Origin: Nothopassalora personata
Taxonomy: Eukaryota > Ascomycota > Dothideomycetes > Mycosphaerellales > Mycosphaerellaceae
Assembly (NCBI GenBank): GCA_033816765.1
Contig: CM066295.1
Span: 1,984,001 to 2,048,000 of the forward strand
Reading direction: 5' to 3'
Length of the DNA stretch: 64,000 bases
The notes under the pieces are model-generated. The model searched no databases and was not told the DNA's origin. It was given only the letters and a program-made list of their open reading frames with translations. The first letter of the stretch is position 1, and every line of letters begins with the position of its first letter. A program made the position numbers and the translations under genes. Below, piece after piece: positions 11,184 to 21,197 of the stretch.

Positions 11184-11538
11184 TTAGAGTATCAGGTAGT
11201 CATAGCGGTGACGCTTCCTGATCTGACGTATCACGACGCCCAACGGCTCGCCTGGCGATATTCTGATGTCGTCGCACCCCAAGCAATGCTCGCACAAACT
11301 GCGAGACTTGAACATGGGCCACCGCGTATTGAGAAGCATACGACACCAGCTACGAGTGGGCTCATGGGTATCTGGAACGCAGCAGAAATCGTACCAGATA
11401 TGACAGCCGGAATGGTCGCGTTGAACTTCTATCCAACAGCAAAGGCCATTCTCGCATATCGGTAGGCCTGATCCTGAAAAGCCGTGACCCAGCACGAAAC
11501 GGGTCTCAGGCTGTTGCCGCTTTGTATCATCAATCAAG
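11184..11538 (-). pseudogene. Possible frameshifted C-terminal part of the upstream F-box gene
   Basis: This minus-strand frame is open and continues directly past the stop of the F-box frame in a different phase. It contains a segment, SWCRMLLNTRWPMFKSRSLC, like the tail of related F-box proteins. It has no start of its own that makes sense. It is either the last exon of that gene or a decayed tail. Confidence 0.35.
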
Positions 11539-12198
11539 CTACCATAGAGGCACGTGTAGCATCCCGGAGCCAGCAATGGTCGCCTCGAGAGTCTTGTTGA
11601 TGCGCCGGCTGAGCCTGATAGTGACCTCATCAGCGCAGAGAAGAATGCGCTCCAGTACCGCTGGGGTGAAACAGAGGTGTACTCCAATTTCGAGGAAGCT
11701 GCGGCTATTAGTGCCATCTTCCGCGAAGAAAAGAGCTTGCTGTAAGTGAAGGGAATCACGAATGGTGGCTTTGAACGTTCGGCTGACAAGTTGTATGAGC
11801 AGAAGAGTCTCGGTGTCGTTCTCGATGTGCAGCAGGATCTGCTCGGGGAGCTCGGTAATACCGAGTATTCGATCGCATGAAGTGACTGTCGGTGGTGCAA
11901 TGCTGCCAGTCGTTGATTTGCTGGTCTCAGGTTGTCTTGGATGCCTTTGAGCCAGATGGCGCAAGATGAAAGGGGTGAACTGCTTACCTGGACTAGATCT
12001 CGTGGACGACGTGCTTGACTGCTGGTGCAGCATGGTTCCTTTGGCTCGTGTGTTGTTATCTGGCGCTTGCGTTGTTGATGCTGAGACGGAAGCAATAAGT
12101 CGATGTCCGGCACGACCAGAGACACGAGGGGAAACATCAGCGTGTGCTCGACAAGCGCCGCTGACCTTGCACTTGCAGTGAACGATTCTCGCGCTCAT
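11539..12198 (-). CDS. F-box protein, C-terminus possibly disrupted
   Basis: The open frame of 219 codons starts at an ATG at 12198; an alternative ATG at 12033 gives 164 residues. It contains ILGITELPEQILLHI and QLVSRTFKATIRDSLHLQQ, the F-box pattern common in Mycosphaerellaceae-type proteins, which would recruit targets to an SCF ubiquitin ligase. The frame ends soon after a second NKTLEATIAGS stretch. In the next frame, an open segment down to 11184 carries THEPTRSWCRMLLNTRWP, which resembles the usual C-terminal part of this family. Either an unrecognised short intron or a frameshift separates them. A GTAAGC donor near 11984 is present, but no acceptor keeps the F-box frame. F-box identity is likely; the full gene model is not settled. 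Confidence 0.55.
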   Translation of the reverse strand: MSARIVHCKCKVSGACRAHADVSPRVSGRAGHRLIASVSASTTQAPDNNTRAKGTMLHQQSSTSSTRSSPGKQFTPFILRHLAQRHPRQPETSKSTTGSIAPPTVTSCDRILGITELPEQILLHIENDTETLLLIQLVSRTFKATIRDSLHLQQALFFAEDGTNSRSFLEIGVHLCFTPAVLERILLCADEVTIRLSRRINKTLEATIAGSGMLHVPLW

Positions 12199-12937
12199 GC
12201 GCTTCCTTTGACTTCAGGAGCTCAAGATGTCGACAAAATCCACACAGAATGCATCGGATTCTGAAGATACGAAGACTACTTCCCAGAGCTGACCCGTTCA
12301 TAGTCTCCATCGTCAACGTCCTCAACAAGCGGCACCACTTTCCGTCAACTGGGCGATCCTTTGCAACTTCTAGAGGTGCAGCTGTTGCGGCAAACATGTC
12401 TAATCGACCAGGACTGTCATTGTCCGAACACCATGGCCAATGTACTGCCAACACGACAGCGGACTCGTGCGATTTTCGGGCTCAAGACCCCTTCAAAGTA
12501 CTCATTTCTATCTACCGGAGAGGCCAGCCTCGCTAATTTAGCGCTATCCCCCTGTACACAGTCGTGGGTTGTGGCTTACCATGTTGGCGAGAAAGAGCTG
12601 GAGTGAGTGGCCACCACTTCAGCCCAAAGCCCTGCTCGTGGTTTGTGCTGCGGCGAAGGCAGGGATGCCTCAGGGAAGAGATCAGCCACAAGTGAATGCA
12701 GACCTGGTGCAGCGAGCTTTAGGTACCCATTGACGCGATGATGGAACTTTGTCAATGCTGCGCACTGCAGCCGCAAAGCATTCAATGACATGCAGACATA
12801 GCGGGCTTCGGCATTTCGAAGAGGGGAGAAGCTTACAGCTTCGGTCCATCCCACAACATTCTTAATCAAAGCGGTTGCTACCACGAGCGATTCTGCAAAC
12901 GCTTGAGCGCTTCTCACGGCGATCTGTGAAGTTATGA
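12199..12937. other. Region without a recognisable gene, 739 bp
   Basis: Several short frames overlap on both strands. A minus-strand 113-codon frame at 12576-12917 starts with GTG and shows no domain I recognise. The region may be decayed coding DNA. Confidence 0.4.
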
Positions 12938-13507
12938 CTTAAGCTTCAGGCCACCAGCGGTGCCGTGAAAACCAGTAGTACCGCAAGACACTCGCAGCTA
13001 GCAGGTGTCATCGTCCAGGCTCCACACGTCAATGGCCCTGCAACAGTCTCAGAACTACCATCAATCTCGCTGTCGGGCCTAACAGCAGCTGGCATCGATG
13101 ATGCAGGCCGAGCGACCCTTGGCCAGGCACCACTTTACATCCCGCTCACCGACCGCACTGGCGAGTTGAGTGCTCCCGCACAACTTGGAGCATATGAGCG
13201 GTACCAGTTCGTTCAGCTCAACCATCAATCGCCAGGCAATGTCTCTCCGGCACGATTGGTGCTCGAGTTGCCATTCTTCGTTCCTGATGCGATCGCCGGT
13301 GCCAGCAAGCTACCTACCCTGTCCAATGTACGCTCGACAGATAATGTCACTCCACCAGAACCGGCCATTGCTCTAGCGAAGACGATGTCGAATGCTATCT
13401 TGTACACATACCCGGACACGGGTCATTTCGACGTATATCCGGGAGCCAAGACTTACGAGGCAAACGTTGGCAATCAGTCGGCTTTCAAGAAGAATGTACC
13501 CTTTTGA
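12938..13507 (+). pseudogene. Alpha/beta-hydrolase remnant, C-terminal part only
   Basis: The frame is open from 12938 (after a TGA at 12935) to a stop at 13505-13507, with no ATG where one would be expected. It encodes segments LTAAGIDDAGRATLGQAPLY, YERYQ, PFFVPDAIAGASKLPTL and STDNVTPPEPAIALAKTMSN, and closes with LYTYPDTGHFDVYPG. That ending contains the aspartate and the conserved GH of the catalytic acid/histidine region of alpha/beta-hydrolases. The N-terminal half with the GxSxG nucleophile elbow is not found in the preceding 700 bp on this strand. A truncated pseudogene is therefore most likely. A missed distant 5' exon is possible, because TGACTTAAGCTTCAG at about 12935-12949 resembles an intron end. 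Confidence 0.55.
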
Positions 13508-14125
13508 GATCAGATTGGAAGCTGTTTCGCAAGTGAATATGCTGCTCGAGGCCACGTTTCAGTGGCTCTCTATAAGACAACATTCGGACCAGAGCGTGCT
13601 ACGAAAATGTTAACGAAGAATTCAGTCATCAACGACAATGTCGAGAGTTTTGCCTTCTTGCTTCTACGGCCTGGGCCTATATGCTCTTAACTTAAGCCAA
13701 TGCTCCTGGACCATTCCATCTACGCTGGATGTGCTGATGAGCCTGAAACGGAGTCAGGATCACCAGTGCCACCCAGACGGTGGCATGCTACGGGAAAGAA
13801 GAAGACGAAGTGCAAGCATGGAGAATTCTCGGAGCCGCAGCAAGCCGATCTGTGCCAAGTGGGACCCTCGGACCTCCGTGGCACATGTTCTCAATCTTTC
13901 CATCATCTTCATCATAACTACGGCATTTGACAAGTCTCGAGATCATCAGGATGCGTGGAGACATGACCATAAAGGTAGGTTCCATGGTCGGCCGGCTTAG
14001 AAATACAGCCAAAGACTGGAGGAATCGTACAAGACACTGAACAACATTGAACGCTATTTAAACTCCCTCTCTGAGCCTTTCTCTTCGCTACTCTTATCGA
14101 TCGTACGCATTGACAAACAGCAAAC
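13508..14125. other. Intergenic region, 618 bp
   Basis: No domain-bearing frame was seen. The last ~60 bp before 14126 (CTCTTATCGATCG and CAAACAGCAAAC) look like the leader of the oxidoreductase gene. Confidence 0.5.
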
Positions 14126-15210
14126 ATGGGCAATAAATCTTGGCATGTCACTGGCAAGAACGGCTTCGACTCTCTCAGGCTACAAGATGATCCAATCCCA
14201 CAGCTGGGAGACAAAGACGTTCTCGTTCGATGTAAGCAGTGGCGAGTCTCCTCTGAAATCAGTCCAACTATGCTAACAACAGCACAGTCCACGGCTCGTC
14301 CCTCAACTACCGCGATTTAATCATCCCCAAGGGACAGTACCCCTTTCCACAACGCGACAACGTCGTACCAGCCTCCGATGGCGCCGGCACCGTCGAAGAC
14401 GTAGGCAGGAACGTAACCAGATTCAAGAAAGGCGACAAGGTCATCACACTCTTCAACCAAGGCCATATCGCTGGCACACTCGACGAGGCATCTCTGGGCG
14501 GGGGCGTCGGCGGTGTCGTGGATGGCTGCCTGAGGCAGTACGGCAGCTACGATGAGCAAGGTCTGGTACACATGCCACGGAACCTGAACTACCTCGAAGC
14601 AGCGACTTTGACATGTGCTGGCGTAACCGCTTGGAATGCATTGTACGGCCTGAAGCAGCTTATGCCTGGTGACTGGGTCCTTACGCAAGGCACTGGTGGT
14701 GTCTCGATCTTTGCTGTGCAGTTGGCCAAGGCTGCTGGCGCCAACGTCATTGCCACGACATCGAGTAAAGCGAAGGGTGACAAGCTCAAGGAGCTCGGCG
14801 CAGACCATGTTCTGAATTACAAGGAAGACCCCAACTGGGGCGAGACGGCAAAGAAGCTGACCGGTGGCCGCGGCGTTCAGCACGTCGTTGAGGTCGGTGG
14901 TCCAAATACTATGAAGCAGAGCTTGGCAGCTGTTGCGTTTGACGGTGTCATCTCTATAATTGGCTTCCTCGGCGGTGGCAAGGGCGAGAGCCAGCCAACA
15001 TTCTTGGACGTCCTCACCAACATCTGCACTGTGCGAGGCCTCCTCGTCGGTTCAAGGCACCAGTTCGAAGAGATGAACAGAGCCGTCGAGGCGAACAACA
15101 TCAAGCCCGTTATTGATCAAAAGGTGTGGAAGCTTGATCAAGTCAAGGAAGCATATCAGTACATGTGGGACCAGAAACACTTTGCTAAGGTCTGCATCGA
15201 GATTGACTAG
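14126..15210 (+). CDS. Medium-chain dehydrogenase/reductase (zinc-type alcohol dehydrogenase-like)
   Basis: Exons 14126-14231 and 14288-15210 encode 342 residues; the 56-bp intron splits a Phe codon. The GroES-like N-terminal half has SLNYRDLIIPKGQYPFP and PASDGAGTVEDVGRNVTRFK. The Rossmann half has GTGGVSIFAVQLAKAAGANV for NAD(P)H binding, and then ELGADHVLNYKEDPNWGE. The catalytic-zinc GHE motif of classical alcohol dehydrogenases is replaced by SDGAG, so it is probably a quinone-reductase-like oxidoreductase acting in the cytosol on an unknown carbonyl or quinone. The ATG at 14126 is the first in frame and follows an A-rich leader. Confidence 0.9.
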
Positions 15211-15300
15211 AGGTGATATGCCGAGCCATGGAAATCAATGGAACCAAGACTTTACCTCGAAGACGCCTTTCCGCGAAATCTCAATGCTCTTTCAGTCTCA

Positions 15301-15655
15301 TCAACGACAGAACACACTCGTCCAGCTAGGTTTCACCGTCCCAGACCCGTCGAAGGCCACAGTATAGTATTGTACTGCAGTCATCAGATTGAACAACGCA
15401 AACGCCGTCCAACCTACACCGCTATCCAGTCTCTTAATTATCCTCAGAATGGCCGGAAATTGGTATATAGTTATGATCACCAGCCAAGTAAACGATATGG
15501 CGAGAATGAAACACATGATAGCGATAAAGAGCAGCTGTCCACAACAAGCCTTGAACTTTTTCACGCAGAGGTCTAGCGCCATTGTTGTCGTCTTTCGCTG
15601 TCCAGCTCTCCAAGATGGTGCTTGTTATGGCTCGTCGGAACATCGGGAACATCAT
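15301..15655 (-). pseudogene. Hypothetical membrane protein fragment, two overlapping frames
   Basis: A minus-strand frame of 93 codons has one strongly hydrophobic helix (LLFIAIMCFILAISFTWLVI), a second weaker one, and ends GTVKPSWTSVFCR. Just upstream in another frame, 15434-15655, is MFPMFRRAITSTILESWTAK followed by REKVQGLLWT, which reads like the N-terminal part of the same membrane protein. The two frames overlap instead of joining at a plausible intron. This suggests a frameshifted, decayed gene. I do not recognise the family. Confidence 0.35.
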
Positions 15656-15844
15656 TGCAAAGTAAAGCCATTGACATTTTGCTCAGGAGAATTTATCGGC
15701 GAACTTCGAGTGCGTCCTACGTTTTGGCCAGCGCTCATGAGGGTCTTCCTAGGTGATATCGACCACAGGGATCCTTGCAGATAGCGTCGGTGCTTGGCTG
15801 TATGTCGATGACTCTAGCGATCTTACTGCTTGGCAGCAAAGTGA

Positions 15845-16090
15845 GGACCATGCCGGCAGGCCGTACTCAAAGAAGCGCAAGGCATCCGCCTTGGATGGAG
15901 GAATGGTGACACGGACGCCTTGAAGAACGAGGTGGACTTCAACCAGCTGAGACAGAAGCTCGTTCAGATCCAGCTCAAGGAAGTCCAGATCCAGCTCAAG
16001 GAAGTCCAGATCCAGCGCCAGCTCAAGCAGGTTGAGATCGAGGTCGCGGAGGCAAAGAAGAAAGTGGCGAACAAGATCCAGGAGGACTGA
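15845..16090 (+). CDS. Small coiled-coil open frame with tandem heptads (partial, no ATG)
   Basis: The frame is open for 81 codons between a TGA at 15842 and a stop at 16088. It has no methionine, so a start could only come from an upstream exon. It encodes QLRQKLVQ and then QIQLKEV twice plus a third degenerate unit, followed by VEIEVAEAKKKVANKIQED. This is an ideal parallel coiled-coil pattern with hydrophobic a/d positions. The DNA repeat unit is exactly 21 bp (three turns of coding phase). It could be a remnant of a longer coiled-coil gene or a young small protein. No function is assigned. Confidence 0.35.
   Translation, partial: GPCRQAVLKEAQGIRLGWRNGDTDALKNEVDFNQLRQKLVQIQLKEVQIQLKEVQIQRQLKQVEIEVAEAKKKVANKIQED
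15965..16027 (+). repeat. 21-bp tandem repeat, three copies
   Basis: Two identical 21-bp units at 15965-15985 and 15986-16006 are followed by a degenerate third. The repeat keeps the reading frame and encodes one heptad per unit. Confidence 0.9.
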
Positions 16091-16798
16091 ACCTCGACTG
16101 TGCTGTCGGGTGAGCAGTCATGGACACAGTCTATGGCTCGCCGCAGGTGTTACGTCTGCCGGTCTCCGGAAGCTGGTCGCTGCTTCGGTATGCTTTGGTG
16201 AGCGTTAGGCCGAAAATCCGCACGTTGGATGCTTTCCGCCTTTGACGACGGAGTCGCTGACACCAAGCTGCCTACCGTCGACTTCATGCAGCACAAAACA
16301 TCTACCTTGCCTTGATGTAGTCCTCAGGTGCACCTTAGCCTCGAAGGCTGTTGAGTGATCGGGTCTGGATGAAGTGCAGTGAGTCGTGGCCAGCGACGTG
16401 AAGCATGCCATCAGGATTGTTCCTGCTGAAGGTAAGTCTTAGAGAATCAGTCGCGCTCCTTGTTCTGCCCGTCAATGTTCCTGTCGATGTGCAGCCACTG
16501 CATCCCATTCCACCCCACCATGCCGGCTAAACTGCCCCGCGAGCCAGATCGATGACAGCATCGCCTGGCCAGAGCTCCACGAAACCAAACATTGATGGTG
16601 AGTTCATCACCATTACCACTACATTGTTTACTTGTTTCCGATCTGCTCTTTGTGCTTGTTCAGTCTATAGAGTGAACTCTCGAAAAACTGCTACCCACTT
16701 TCGACTTATCTCGTCCGCAACACTTGGCAGAAACAGCAACCATAGCTTCCCTACCTCGCAATCGATTAACCCAGCTCACGCGCACTTTCCAGCGCACA
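16091..16798. other. Intergenic region, 708 bp
   Basis: Nothing recognisable is coded here. The PPOX gene leader lies at the right end. The frame upstream of the PPOX start is open as far as a TTG at 16724 and would add a basic, Ser/Thr-rich stretch, but it has no ATG. Confidence 0.45.
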
Positions 16799-17853
16799 AT
16801 GGCAGCAACATCTTCCACGAACGGCCCAGCACTTGCACCGTGGCGAAATCAATTCGAAGAACACTTGGGCAAGATGGCCTCGCCCGAGTTTGTCTTCAGC
16901 TCACTGCATCCAGCTCCAAACAAAGATTCGCCAGTTCCACACGTACCAAGAGCGAGGTTCTGCATTCATCGAGGATTCTGGTCAGAGCTGCCAGAGAATA
17001 AGCACAATGACGCTCCAAGGAACGATAGAGTCTTCGAGAGCGATATGCCGACTTTCACAACGGATGTGAGGATGCAGAAGACCTTTGAGGTGTTCAACTC
17101 GAGTAGTGGACATGCCGATAGGAAAGCGCTGGTCCAGGGCAGTGGAGGCGGTGGTCCTATCGAGGCTGTATACTGGGCGAAGGAGGTAATGGTACAATGG
17201 AGGTGAGGTGCTCATACGTCCTCGGCAAGAGCATCGCGCTGACGAGTCCCAGAATCAAAGGCGAGGCCTTCATCATTGGCAACGACATCGAGGGCGACGG
17301 GGACCAAAGCAAGGAGTCCAGCGGCGTACGAACCGTGAAGAGCGAGCTTGGCTCTCGTATGCGCGTTGTCAAGGAAGAGGGCCGTGATAAATGGTCCTGG
17401 AAGACAGAGCTCACTGGCCACTTTGGAAACATCTCTCCAGGAATGAGAGGTAAGCATATCATCTTGCCATCGTCTTGCTCAGCCACGAGCCATGCATCTT
17501 CCACGTGTCATGGTTCTATGCATGCGGTGCCGTTTTGCTGGCTCGGTCGAGCGGTTCAGATTGCAGTCGCACGACTCATGGCCATATGACTGACATGCTC
17601 GACCACAGGTTCCTTCAAAGCACCGCCTCCTGGTCAGCCAGTGAACGAGCCGTACGACGACAAGAACCTCAAGCAGGGTGAGAAGGTAGAGGACTTGTAC
17701 GATCCAGTTGCTCGGGAGAACTTCCGTGTCTGCGTGATCAAGCCGGAAGAGGTCGAATCCGTCGACTTGTCCGATCCCACAAAGTCCAGGCGACAAGTGT
17801 ACAAATTCGACAACCAGACGCAGAGCTGGTCGCACGAGGAGTGTTGGCCATGA
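16799..17853 (+). CDS. Pyridoxamine 5'-phosphate oxidase family protein, Alr4036-type FMN-binding
   Basis: Exons 16799-17202, 17253-17449 and 17609-17853 encode 281 residues. Introns are 50 and 159 bp. Family features in order are PWRNQFEEHLGKM, VPRARFCIHRGFWSELPENK, DMPTFTTDVRMQK, VQGSGGGGPIEAVYW, SGVRTVKSELGSRMRVV, GHFGNISPGMRGSFKAPPPG and a C-terminal FRVCVIKPEEVESVDL. This is the split-barrel FMN-binding fold of the Alr4036 family, predicted to be a flavin-dependent oxidoreductase. The exact substrate is unknown and it is probably not the canonical PDX3 enzyme. Splice sites restore WRIKGEAF and PGMRGSFK. The start at 16799 is the first in-frame ATG. Confidence 0.9.
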
Positions 17854-19692
17854 TCTCGACGATGATTGCGCAGTAGTAGACGCAGTCGGGCGAGACTCGT
17901 CGATGTTTTGTCGAAGCCAAAGCCTCCAACAGCCTCGCATATCAACGTCGTCGACTTCACGCCAGCCCTCTGTCGAGCAGGACCCTGCTTTCGACATGCC
18001 GACAAGGGCTTATGTCGTACAAGATCGACCAAACAGGTAATTGCAAGTGTTTAGAAGGAGGAATCTGACCCACAAGTGTGGTTCTACGAGAATTGATCCT
18101 TGTGGTCGGCTGGACCTCGACGGTCGTACAAGATCCAGCGCCACGAATGCAAGCAATGCAACATCGGGCGTCTTGCCAGATCGAAGCTTCAGCACCGTTT
18201 GTGCAGCATCGCGTACGCAGCAGTTATGCTGTCCTTCATTGTCAGACTGTGGCAGTCACAACAAGCTGCTCGTTGTTGAAGTTCAAGATCCTTCTCGTGT
18301 CAAGTCCAAGAGGCAGGATGGCAATGCGAAGCCGAAGCCTGATGATACTAACCACTCATGAAAGCACGGTGACACGCTCTCACAAATCTTGAGAATCTCA
18401 AATTATATCCTTGTCTTCCAAGCATTGAATGGGAACTTCCTCAGTCTCGGATGTAGGAATGGTGTCCCGCGCTCCATTCAGGCTTGCCACATTGCTGGCA
18501 AGTCTCCTGCTCTTCATCTCAAACCGCATGGTTGATGATCGCAATACATACCAAAGCAGTCTCTCGCAGCGACTGCAATCAAGTTGATAGTTCGTGGTAG
18601 AGGTCGAGAATGAAGGTCAGTTGCCTGCGTGTCGAATGCTTACTGGTCGGTACCCTTTCGATCTGCGTGGTCGAAAGACATCCCCGCGACCGACAGCGTG
18701 CCCGCTTTCGCGCGGAACACTCTGCTGCGATGCATGACATTGCCATGTTGTGGTAGATTCTGGTCGGATGGCTTGCAGACAACCACGGCGATCGCCGTAT
18801 GTATTGCATTCAGCAATATAGAACACGAGCGAAGATAGCATGGTGTTGCCTTGCGCATAATAGTTGTCGAAGTGCCAAGGCGGAAACGCCGTAGTGACGT
18901 CTCCCGCGAGCTCTGGCACCGCCTGTTGCGTAATGCCGTACTTTATTTCTGGAGTGTCAAGTTTATGGATGCATACGAACCCTTTATGAAGGATCGGAGA
19001 GCACGACTCGTAGCGCTTTTCCCAGGACCATGACGCCGGAATATTGATCTCTTCTTTATGTAGTGCCCAGCGCAAGAGATAGCTAACACTTGCGTCTTTG
19101 ACAAGCTGACACCTGAAAGAAACAGCAAGGAAGAGGGATCGCCGCAATTACCTTACCTCAAATTCTAGGTCGGTCCCGGGGGCGCACCCACAACCTTATT
19201 AACACTGGCTGTGTAGACCGAGGGCGCTATTCGACGTTCCCTCCAACAAGCAAATGCTCAAGCGCTCTGTGGTTGGGGACTCTTCACTCGCCCATATGTG
19301 AGATTGGCCGTCCGAGCTGAATTCGCCAGCCGCAGAGACGGGGGCATAACGCTGGGGCGTCGTCGGTGGGGCTGTTGCCGATCGTAGGCCTGCTGTGACT
19401 GCATTGGTCCGCCTCACTGCTCCCGCAGAGAGAGCGAGGCGTGTGCGCTGGCGTTCCTCAGGACCTCACTGTGCCTCACCTCTTCTTCTGCGATCACATC
19501 TCTTCTATCTGCATCCTCTCTCCGACCTATTCGCGGCTCACAACACTTCCATACTGGGCCGCCGGACCGATTGCTAACTCCAAATTCCATTCCCGACTTG
19601 TCGCTGGTACGACCGGCGGTTCCGGAGCATTCACGAGCGACCGCGGCAGCCTTCATTCTTTCAGTAGCTGCATGGTCCATACACATTTCGAT
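17854..19692. other. Long region without a supported gene, about 1.8 kb
   Basis: Short frames occur on both strands. The longest is a minus-strand stretch of 176 codons at 18617-19147, open from a TTG at 19147, with no recognised domain. From about 19380 a leader-like region precedes the gene at 19693. The region may hold decayed coding sequence or long untranslated regions. Confidence 0.4.
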
Positions 19693-20793
19693 ATGGCAGA
19701 CGAGGCGCTGGACAGCTTCAATGCCTTACTGCAGAAAGTCCCGGGATGGATTGCGGATTTGGAGAGCATATTGAAACAGGCGGCAGATCGGCAGGAGGAG
19801 ATACTCTTCCAAACTCAGCCCGAACAGGAAGAATCACCTCAGGAATCACCGAGGGCAAAGTCGAAGTCGTCATCGTTGAAGTCGAGCAGGTTCAAGCAGA
19901 GTGGTACCGGCAAGCCTGAGGAGAGGGCCACATCGATGTTGCTGAAGCGGCCTTCGTTGAAACACCTCACCAACGCCGATGCCCTGCGACTATCGCAAAG
20001 GAAAAGGAAGACCGCCTCTGTCGCTTCAGGAGACCAGTTTGGGCCTTCCAAATTCCGGACGAAGGCTGCAGCGGTAGTGTTCTACGATGGTGACACGCAG
20101 AAACGGTTTGAGGAGCTCGTGCGTGCGGTCGCATCATCCAGGCATGCTATCAGAAAGGGAAAGATGGGCGCCAGAGTCGACTGCCTTTCCAGGACAGGGT
20201 CAAGCAGCAGTGAATCGAGCAACAGCAGTGGTGGAGAGGGAGATGAGTTCGATCCTTTGAGCGCTCGACTGAACATCAAGAGCACTCGGTCTGGTCGGCC
20301 CGGCGCCGTCTTTGGCCGCAATGCTGATACGGAAGCGTTCGATAAGGTCGATGCAAAACTGGAGAGAGCTCAAGCACTTTGCGAACGTGCTGCTCACCAA
20401 ATCCTTAGGGATGGAGACTGCACACTGGAGGTCACCAATGCACGGGAAAACTTTACCGAAGCGGTGCAGATGGCTGAGGAAGAGCTGCCGGCACTAAAGA
20501 AGCGTGTCGAGAAGGCTGCCGCCCGGCGGAGGAGGAGCGAAGAAAGGCATAGAGTCGAAGAGGATGCTGAAGCCAAAGCCGAAGCAGAGGCGGAGCAGAA
20601 AAGGCAATCCCATCTCAGTCAGCAAATCATGAACGCTGTTGCCGGCGCCTACTCCAGTGAGGCCAAGCTGGAGGTTGATCCGTTGGAAGCTGATGATTCG
20701 GATGATGACGAACGAGAGTTCGACCTTGGTGCTATAAAGATGGACCGATTCGCACCCATGAGGCGATCGCCACTCCCTATTGCCGCCGCATAG
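19693..20793 (+). CDS. Coiled-coil, charged conserved fungal protein of unknown function
   Basis: A single exon of 366 residues. The frame is open further upstream to a GTG at 19441 and has another ATG at 19672, but MADEALDSFNALLQKVPGWI at 19693 is the most protein-like start. A short amphipathic N-terminal helix is followed by a Ser/Lys-rich linker. Then come a conserved-looking segment (KAAAVVFYDGDTQKRFEELV with RAVASSRHAIRKGKMGA) and a long helical region ALKKRVEKAAARRRRSEERH leading into an alanine/glutamate repeat. An acidic tail (DDSDDDEREFD) ends with a short MKMDRFAP-like motif (IKMDRFAPMRRSP). The charge pattern suggests a nuclear or scaffold protein. I do not recognise a named family. 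Confidence 0.75.
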   Translation: MADEALDSFNALLQKVPGWIADLESILKQAADRQEEILFQTQPEQEESPQESPRAKSKSSSLKSSRFKQSGTGKPEERATSMLLKRPSLKHLTNADALRLSQRKRKTASVASGDQFGPSKFRTKAAAVVFYDGDTQKRFEELVRAVASSRHAIRKGKMGARVDCLSRTGSSSSESSNSSGGEGDEFDPLSARLNIKSTRSGRPGAVFGRNADTEAFDKVDAKLERAQALCERAAHQILRDGDCTLEVTNARENFTEAVQMAEEELPALKKRVEKAAARRRRSEERHRVEEDAEAKAEAEAEQKRQSHLSQQIMNAVAGAYSSEAKLEVDPLEADDSDDDEREFDLGAIKMDRFAPMRRSPLPIAAA

Positions 20794-21197
20794 GGTGGCC
20801 TGGTCACTGTCGATGGGTTTCAGACATTGTTAATGTGGATGGCGGCAGTGCGTTCGAGCGAAGTTTTGGATTTTAAAAATTGATGTTGTTGGCTAGCGAG
20901 GAGTTCTGTTTCTGGAGACGCAAAAAGGCGATTGAGCGGGTTGGCTGCCGGTGCGCAGCTAGACGGGAGAGTCACGCTCGCTATCCGCTAATTCTCTTGT
21001 TCCTTGCGTATCTAACAGGAAGGCGCAACTACCTCGGAGGCGCGACGTTGAACGCGTTCGTTCCTTCCGGTTGTGAGTTGGAGCCTGAATTGCTCAGATC
21101 CCGGCCTCACGTCTCCTCACCTCACCGCGCTTCCCGCCCCCGCCACCACTAACACCCTCCCAGCGACGCATTGATACATGTCGCCGCCGTCGCCACC
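20794..21197. promoter_or_regulatory. Intergenic region and leader of the AT-hook gene
   Basis: 404 bp with GC-rich leader sequence from about 21000 to 21197, ending in GCCACC directly before the ATG at 21198, a strong Kozak-like context. No other gene is seen. Confidence 0.5.

Noticed and set aside
12576..12917. A 113-codon minus-strand frame as a gene
   Set aside because: It opens with GTG, not ATG, and shows no domain or splice support. It overlaps only decayed sequence.
18617..19147. A 176-codon minus-strand frame as a real protein gene
   Set aside because: It starts with a TTG, has no recognised domain, and lies in a region with no other coding signal.
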